Source: Artemia franciscana (lineage: Eukaryota; Arthropoda; Branchiopoda; Anostraca; Artemiidae). Taken from it: a stretch of DNA of 64,000 bases. Shown one piece after another: positions 57,212 through 64,000 of this stretch (within the stretch, counting starts at the first letter, position 1; the number at the start of each line of letters is the position of its first letter). A program made the translations under genes and the position numbers. The stretch is from positions 1 through 64,000 of the forward strand of contig NW_027062911.1 in the NCBI RefSeq assembly GCF_032884065.1. The letters run 5' to 3'. The notes beneath the pieces were generated by a model. The model worked only from the letters and a program-made list of their open reading frames with translations, was not told the DNA's origin and made no database searches.

Positions 57212-58334
57212 AAAAAATAGCATTTGACTACTTAGTGACTCCAGCAAAGTTCCTAACCGACTTCAAAAGCAAAGGCTAATTATATGCTGAGTATAGGTTC
57301 CATAAATAAATGCGTCACATAATTCTTATACTATCTCACTGCTTCGTGACTCCAGCAAAGTTCATAATCGACATCACACGCATACATTAATTAAAATGCT
57401 GAATATATGTTCCATAGCGAAATTGCAAAGTCATGAAATCCTGGTTTACAGGGAGGTCAAACATCCCATAACTAGTGAATATATACAAAAAGACTGAAGA
57501 AATTTGGCAGTCAATTTCTAGACAGGTGGAAGTGAAAAGCTAGCCTGGGTAGGATTTTAAGACAGTATTGATTTGTACCTAATCCTGAGTTTATCCATGT
57601 TTCAATATTCAATTTGTTGCATTACACCTACTGTACGATTTGTATGTAAGCACTGAAATAAATTATTATATGTGATTTAATCAACTTTTTTTATGAATCC
57701 AGATGCCAGGCATAATTCCCGTGGTCTTTAGAAACGCTTTATAGGGAATCTATGCGATAAAGCAAGACCCATCCACCCCTAAGATGATTATATTACTGAG
57801 AAGATTGGGCATTATCAACAGCGTCCCTCTTTCTTAATCTCTCACTTGTTTAACCCCTGTAGGATCTTAATCTTTCACTCGTTTAACTCCCGTAGCGTCA
57901 TTTTAAGTTGAAACTCCCATATTGTTTTATTATCAACATACCCCCCTGTACCATTATTAACAATACCCCCCTCCCCTCGTAACAGTAGTGTATCAAGTTC
58001 GTCCTTCTTTCAAAACAGTTTTAAAATTGATGATTACGCTAACTTATTCAGGGCTGGCATAAGCGAAACGAATGGTCAAACTATTAAGGGGTATTAAAAA
58101 TAGAAATTCGGTCGTTGTATCGCTCATCATAGCGTTTCAATGATACATGCACTCTATGTGTTTATGTGATAAAGGCTGACTAAAGTGTTAGATTAGATAA
58201 AGTAAAAAACAAAAACAAAAATATCATTCTAGTGTCTTAAAAAGTGTGTATTATTGTGTGTGTATTGTTTTTTATTTGTTAAGTTGTGCAAGTATTAGTG
58301 TTGTGTTTGTTCTTTTGTTTCTAGTGTTATAAAA

Positions 58335-58955
58335 ATGGCTGAAATTCCACCTTATGATGGAAAAATAGAGTTTAAAGATAAAATACCGTTATTGACAAAT
58401 ATTAATGAATACGACGATGAATTTGACAAGCATCCAGATTATGTCCTGGGGAGGGAGGTTTTGGAAACACTTTCTAGAACTGATTTTGGCACTGATGAAG
58501 ATAATAACCCTGTGGCTAAACGTGATAAATTGAATGAGGAAATTAAAGAAGCTAACAAAAAGACTTATGAAACTATGCGTACTCAGGGATATGACCCCGC
58601 AGTATATAGTACCGAACAAATGATGTTGGATTTAGCTGCTCAAATCACTCCTGTACAGAAAACGTCAACAGTACCAAAACTTGTTCCTTTAACTACTGGT
58701 AAACAAGGTAGAGCACCAACTTCAAAACCAATTCAAGTTAAATGGGGTTTTTTAGATATGAACAAGATGTTGAAAATTTTAGGGAGAATGAAGGTATCGA
58801 AAAATACGAAGGAATTCAAAAAGAAAAGGAGCAATCTGTTTATTTACCAGTGCGAGAATATGATGAGGACGTCCCGGACCCCGAAGACGTTAAACAACTA
58901 CTATATTTGTTCTAGTTGTTCAATGGTCAAGACACTTATTCCCATGAAAGGGTAA
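58335..58955 (+). CDS. Unrecognised ORF, possible gag of a second LTR-type remnant (unit 4)
   Basis: 206 codons. Only the first part (to about residue 137) matches the conserved protein; the rest runs in a frame that looks like overlap. Confidence 0.35.
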   Translation: MAEIPPYDGKIEFKDKIPLLTNINEYDDEFDKHPDYVLGREVLETLSRTDFGTDEDNNPVAKRDKLNEEIKEANKKTYETMRTQGYDPAVYSTEQMMLDLAAQITPVQKTSTVPKLVPLTTGKQGRAPTSKPIQVKWGFLDMNKMLKILGRMKVSKNTKEFKKKRSNLFIYQCENMMRTSRTPKTLNNYYICSSCSMVKTLIPMKG

Positions 58956-59173
58956 CTATCGGGCCACTATGCAAGAAGGAAAATTTAGTCATCCCACCTC
59001 ATTACACTGTTCCAAGGATTGGTCCAGAACATGTTCTAACACAAAATGCTAGGAACCAGCTAGAAATGCGTCACTTCTTTCAGATTGCTTACTTAAATTC
59101 TAAAGTATTTGCAGATGAACTAAAAGATTCTAACAAAGACATTGCTGCGGGTTTTGTGTTCTTTTTTTATTAA
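58916..59173 (+). CDS. Second ORF of the same remnant (unit 4)
   Basis: 85 codons, the C-terminal part of the protein seen at 28093-28524. Confidence 0.3.
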   Translation: MFNGQDTYSHERVTIGPLCKKENLVIPPHYTVPRIGPEHVLTQNARNQLEMRHFFQIAYLNSKVFADELKDSNKDIAAGFVFFFY

Positions 59174-59181
59174 GGCAGAAC

Positions 59182-59384
59182 AATGTTTCTGTCGCAGCCA
59201 TAACAGAAACTTGGAACCTGACTGAAGTGACCGGGAGCTCACCGGTTATGCCCTATACCTCAGAACAAGACAAGCTCTTGGTGACCAGAGACTAGGCGGT
59301 GGAGTGGCCCTTTACGTACGTGAAGATATCCCAATGAAGGAGCTACGTGAACTTAAAAGCACTGAACATGAGGTTTTGTGGGTT
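59182..59384 (+). mobile_element. LINE endonuclease fragment A (unit 4)
   Basis: Copy with ITETW kept; the last residues read HEVLWV. Confidence 0.7.
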
Positions 59385-59765
59385 CGAGAGAACCCTGGTG
59401 ACAAGGTTGGTCTCATTGGAGCGGGCATAACTATGCACGAAGGTCTGAAGGCGACTGATACCCTGGCGACTAACGGCATCCATGTGTGCGTCATTGATCC
59501 TTTCACAATTACACCCTTGGATGCTGACACCATTCGTTCTCATGCTCTACGGGGTGGTGGCAAGATACTCACTGTTGAAGATCATTACCCAGAGGGTGGT
59601 ATTGGCGAATCTGTAGCTTGTGCCCTGTCGACTGATGCAAATATTATTGTCAAGCGTCTAGCAGTCAATGAGGTTCCACGATCTGGTCCCCCTGAGGTTC
59701 TTCTTGAGAAGTACGGTATTAGCTCAAATTGCATAGTCAAGGCCGTTTACAACTTAGTCCAATGA
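59304..59765 (+). CDS. Chimeric LINE-transketolase ORF (unit 4)
   Basis: 153 codons, open, with substitutions V to L at HEVLWV, V to G at DKVGLIG, L to V at NLVQ, and E for D in VREDIP. Confidence 0.7.
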   Translation: MALYVREDIPMKELRELKSTEHEVLWVRENPGDKVGLIGAGITMHEGLKATDTLATNGIHVCVIDPFTITPLDADTIRSHALRGGGKILTVEDHYPEGGIGESVACALSTDANIIVKRLAVNEVPRSGPPEVLLEKYGISSNCIVKAVYNLVQ

Positions 59766-60337
59766 TTCCTTAGCACTCAGAGCATTTTATTTTAAGTTTA
59801 AATTCTTTGCTGATTATTTTAGCATTTATGTCTATACAGCATCATCGTTCTAAGGTATTAGGATTCTTTTCGCATGATTTAGTTTATTTGACTATTTGGC
59901 AATACTGTTTGTCATCGGAAGTTAGCATACATGCTTGTGTTATTTAGAATTTGATTCTGTTGACATTTTGGGTGAAGGCTGAAAGAACAATTTTATGGAT
60001 AATATTTATAGCAAAAGTTGCACTCTTTCTATTGCCCTAGGTTTTTGGAGAAAGATTCTAATTCCAGAATTGCACTGACGGCCTAAAAAAACTTTAACTG
60101 CTTTTTGAATGTTTATTTTTTATAATAATTATGGTTTAATGTTGAAAATGAAATGTCAAAACGTGAAAAACTCCATTTAACTCCACCATTGCCGGTTCCA
60201 ATTTCGGTCGCGAAAAGAAGAGGGTTGGACGATAGGCTTGCTACCTGTCACTTAAAAAGAAACCAGCAACTGAATCGTCGACTTTAGCCTTGGATTTGAC
60301 TACTACTTCCCTAACACCCTCAACATCCCCCGGACTT
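59766..60337 (+). repeat. Transketolase 3' flank (unit 4)
   Basis: Matches 11646-12221; no ORF. Confidence 0.8.
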
Positions 60338-60587
60338 GATTTTTGACTACGAAGCAACAACTGAAGCTCGGATTTTGAAATCTGAGGACGATGAGCCAGA
60401 TTTCAAAAACTGAACAGATACTGAAAGAAGTGATACAGTACAATATAGACGTAACAGCCATTAATGAAACTAGATGGCTTGGTAGTGGGATGGAACCCCT
60501 ACAAGTGGCTAGGTCCTCACATACAGTGGACATGAAAGAAGATGCCAAGCAAGTGTGGGTGTACTGATGTCACCCACTGCTAGGTGA
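60338..60587 (+). mobile_element. LINE endonuclease fragment B (unit 4)
   Basis: Copy in which the motif reads INETRW (AATGAA for AGTGAA) and the frame breaks soon after. Confidence 0.65.
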
Positions 60588-60810
60588 GGGATACTAAAAT
60601 AGAAGAATTATTTACACACAATTCACGATATCACGATGCAAAAAAATCTGCCATGGCTAAAATAGACTGAATTCTCAGTCGATCAGCAATTATTTGGAGC
60701 TGTTTAGACTTTTCTGAATCCATAAGGTTAAGAGGGGAGCGCAAATTTTTATTCTCATCATAAGGTATATATATCATGTCTAGTTATATATATAGCATAA
60801 CAATAAAATG

Positions 60811-60855
60811 ACGTGCATAGTTATGCCCACTCCAATGAGAGTCTTCACATCGACA
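60811..60855. other. Deletion joint of the short unit (unit 4)
   Basis: Identical joint and filler to unit 2, so the two short units share one deletion event. Confidence 0.8.
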
Positions 60856-61104
60856 CTAAAATGGAAGAATTATTTACACACAATTCACGATGCAAGAAAA
60901 TCCGCCAAACTTTACTTTCTGTCGGCCTCAGACACATCTGAATTAATTGTTCTGCAGCACTCATATATATCTTCTATATATATAAAAACTAGCTGTTGGG
61001 GTTATCAAAAAACCTTAGTTATCAAAAAACCCTTTAGTCCTCACTTTCTTAGATTTACAAGTTAACGTTTGATTCAGCAGATACAAGACCTTTAGGAGGG
61101 ATCG

Positions 61105-61495
61105 GGATTTATCTGACATATTACGTGGACAGAAGTCTTAGCTTTTAGGTGAGGTGATATTTACTTTATTTTGCCTCTGTAAATTATCATAAATTGAATT
61201 CAATCCAAATTCACCTGTATCTTTGTTTATGGAATTATTCTTGAATATTTTTTTTTTAATTTCGATTGTTTCCCTGAAAATTTGCTTTAAACCTTGGTCC
61301 CTAGAAATCAAAGAAACATTTTCAAACAAAATAAATGATTTGGACAATTATAGATGTTTCGAGAGGGCCGACATGAAATCTACAGGTTTGGTATTTTGCA
61401 AATACCATCGTCTTTAAAGCAAAATACCAAACCTGAAGATTTCACGTTGGCCTAAAAAATATGACATCTGTCCACGTAATATGTCAGATAAATCC
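61105..61495. repeat. Nested inverted repeat across unit 4/5 boundary
   Basis: Copy with outer arms 61105-61140 and 61460-61495 and inner arms 61366-61399 and 61419-61452. The outer arms carry a few mismatches (for example AGAAGTC against GACATCT). Confidence 0.8.
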
Positions 61496-62063
61496 AATGA
61501 CCCGGAACCGAAAAGGTCAAAGAGATTGGATTCCGCTGTTGCATTGAAAAAAAAATAAGAGCAATAAACTATATGTAATTAATTTATTAGGTATAAATTT
61601 TGTTTGGTTTTATTCATGTCTTTTAATTTTACTGCTCATGATGAACACTGTGTATGTGTTTAAAATATCCAGTCAAATTTTTTATCTGTTCACTGTCGAT
61701 AAAAAGGTTTCATCCCTAATTTGAACTGTTTTACTTTCGTCATGGAAAGGCAGTGTGGTCTTCGAAGTTATCTCCACCCTCTGGAATTTTTTGCTCTTCC
61801 TAGATTTTGAAAAATAAATTTTTTGGGGGTATTTTCATTAAAAATGCCTTTCTTACAAAATCCTTTTTTTTCAATAACTTATTTTGGTATTTTCTCCACT
61901 GTCCCTGCTCTGAAAATTTTTATGCTCTTAAAACCTTATGATTCTTTGACAGTTTCATGGCTTTTAGACTGTTCTTTTAATAGCTCATAGACCGTTAAAA
62001 AAATTAATAATTTAACTAATTAATTAACAATTAATTATTAAGTTAATTAACAATTATCATTTT

Positions 62064-62335
62064 AGAATCATTGACTTTGAATCACTAGTCCAGATTGAAG
62101 CTTTGACCATTAATCGTTACCGAGAGGTCAAATCCATAGCGGCTACTAAGGCTAAGGATACTCCACAGTCCTCTTCATGTGGCTCAAGTGCTATTTGCTG
62201 TATGAAGATGGTGCTCTGAATTTTGGTAGCTCGGAGGACAGCTTTTCAGCAATACCTTTGAAAAAGAGAGGGAATCTGAATGATGGCATCAACATTACTC
62301 TACAATTTAGGACGTATCAGTCGGACGGATTATAA
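62064..62335 (+). pseudogene. Exon-like remnant with laminin-G-like reading (unit 5)
   Basis: Copy with the 51-codon version of frame one (62064-62219), as in unit 1, and LamG-like reading 62207-62335. Confidence 0.35.
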
Positions 62336-64000
62336 TGGGAGGATATAACAATACAGGAAAATCAAGGTCTTTTCCCGTATATTCATATACTCCGTCCCTA
62401 CCTTAAGAAATATTGTTAATGTAAGTTAGCTAAAAGGCTATGATGCAATATAATATATTTCTTTTTGGCGGAATTACATAAAAAAAAAATAAATATTTGG
62501 TAGAAAAATTTTATGTAAAATCCAGACCTCTGACAAGTACAAATCACTTGTCCCTTTTTAATATAAACAAGAGAACAGAGGTTGTCTCTTGTAACTTTCG
62601 ATATTGTGTTCCTAAGACGAAATATTCCTAATACATGACAGTGGAAAGGCTATGACGCTATAAAATGACGTTTCTTTTCTACAAAGTCATGCGTTGGGAA
62701 TATAAAGAATTAGAAATATATGAGAATAAAACCCCTAATTTAATCATGTGCTTAACCGTCGCTTTTGAACAGTGTCCCTTATTAACATAACAAAATATTA
62801 ATACGTTGCCACGTTTATCATATGCTTAATCATCCTTGAAACAAGTGCAATTAAATGTCACAATAATTAATGTTTATTGATGATCATGTGACTCACAAAT
62901 ATTTTATAACAATACTTTTATAATTATGTACTATTATTGCTATTTTATTTAATAGCCATATGATTCTGCCTGGAAATTTTTATTATAGAAATTGGCATAC
63001 TCTGGCATTGGCCGACTATACGGCATGGTCAAAATTAAGAAACACCTATCATGTTTTATCAACCGCCAAAAATTGCCCAAATCAAAAATCTGACTGAACC
63101 GAGAGCTATCGCCCAAAGTAAGACTGCTCAAACAAGCTACAGCTACTGTCCTGCAATCATCTTCACCCCTCTAACTGAATCGTAGAGACCTGAGCAGACA
63201 CAATATCCAAGCGAGGATATACTCCCACCACACGCTCCCGAAGGCATCACGACGTACAGCCTGCATCAACTTGAAACCCGACTTTAGCAACGTCACAAAC
63301 ACAGATGAAGATTTGGAAGAAAACAACTTATCCTAATTTTATAACTAGTGCAGCAACTGCTAAGTAAGGTATTACTTATTTAAGAATTACCTTACCCTCA
63401 TAAAACAATCAACAAACGCTTTAAGAACAATACAAATGCAGAAGACAGCGGGAACGGAACGGAAGAGCCATAGTACCAGCTGTACTATCGTACTTAAATT
63501 GCTAGGGGATAGGTGTCCCTGGTCTCGCACTTCCCATTTTGTCAGAAAGCATAAAATTAAAATAAACTTCAACAATCGCTAAAGTCTCAAGCAGTAAATA
63601 TGATTTGAAGTGAAAGACTGAAAAATGACATTATCCTTAGACATCAGTTCAATTAGTGAAATGGGCAAAAATAAAAAAATTGTGATTATGCGTAAAACTA
63701 ACATTCTAACAATAGGTGATGAACAATACAAGAAAATGCCAATATTAAAGTGAAATTTGAAATCAAAATAAATTTAAATCTAACAATAAGTGACGAATGA
63801 TACAAGGAAATACCAATATTATAGTGAAATTTGAAATAAATGTGTCAGTGTAATCTTTATCATATAATTTAAATGTATCTGTATGCCTTAACGAAAGAAC
63901 ACCTGGGATCAATTGGAAACTAAATACAATACAAAAAAATTCAAATAAAAGACAAACAGTTGGATTCAGGTATTCACGTGTAAACCTTGTTCATGTTGTG
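62336..64000. other. AT-rich spacer, unit 5 (cut by window end)
   Basis: Follows unit 1 closely. No gene recognised. Confidence 0.5.
63706..63853. repeat. 74-bp tandem duplication, unit 5
   Basis: Copies start at 63706 and 63780. Confidence 0.8.

Larger units (their letters stand above)
48127..61171. repeat. Tandem array unit 4 (short type)
   Basis: Short unit with the same deletion joint as unit 2, at about 60840-60855. Its first 3.5 kb follows unit 2 almost base for base, including the variant GGGAAGAAACGCTAGAAAGCG at 50473. Its LTR fossil instead shares variants with unit 3. Confidence 0.93.
61172..64000. repeat. Tandem array unit 5 (start only)
   Basis: The first 2.83 kb of a further unit, cut by the window end. 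It follows unit 1 rather than its neighbours: it lacks the same 12 bases near 62148, and both have CCGAGAGGTC and the GAGGATATACTCCC variant. I saw roughly eight differences from 1-2829. Confidence 0.9.

Overview
The window is a tandem array from an AT-rich animal genome, most likely an arthropod. The transketolase copies read like insect and crustacean transketolase as I remember those sequences, and the background holds LINE endonuclease fragments and LTR-element fossils. I see no bacterial operon, rRNA, convincing tRNA or CRISPR.

Almost everything here is one segment repeated. Four complete units and the start of a fifth lie head to tail: 1-17762 (long), 17763-30534 (short), 30535-48126 (long), 48127-61171 (short), 61172-64000 (start of the next). 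Long and short units alternate, so the higher-order period is about 30.5-30.6 kb. The short unit is the long unit minus about 4.7 kb.

Each unit has the same order: (1) a nested inverted repeat of about 390 bp across the unit boundary; (2) a short exon-like stretch with a laminin-G-like reading; (3) about 2.3 kb of AT-rich DNA with a 74-bp duplication and a 44-bp triplication; (4) a small Ty3/gypsy-type LTR fossil with gag-like and aspartic-protease-like parts and no recognisable pol; (5) an unrecognised coding-like region; (6) about 2 kb of degenerate C-rich tandem repeat ending in a hairpin; (7) a second possible LTR-type remnant with two overlapping ORFs; (8) a LINE endonuclease fragment running in frame into the C-terminal third of transketolase; (9) transketolase 3' flank and a second LINE endonuclease fragment. 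Long units add an inverted middle piece of transketolase, an A-rich tract of about 575 bp, and a nearly complete intronless transketolase ORF of 584 codons with a second copy of the 3' flank and LINE fragment.

No gene here is convincingly whole. The 584-codon transketolase ORFs (14865-16619 and 45393-47147) keep most catalytic motifs but lack the N-terminal thiamine-pyrophosphate segment, which lies just upstream in another frame behind a seven-T run. The main interest is the architecture: an alternating long/short array, an inverted repeat of about 795 bp within a host metabolic gene, a LINE-transketolase chimeric ORF open in three of four copies, and a mosaic pattern of differences suggesting exchange between units. 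A collapsed or chimeric assembly is a real alternative explanation for the alternation. All comparisons were made by eye.
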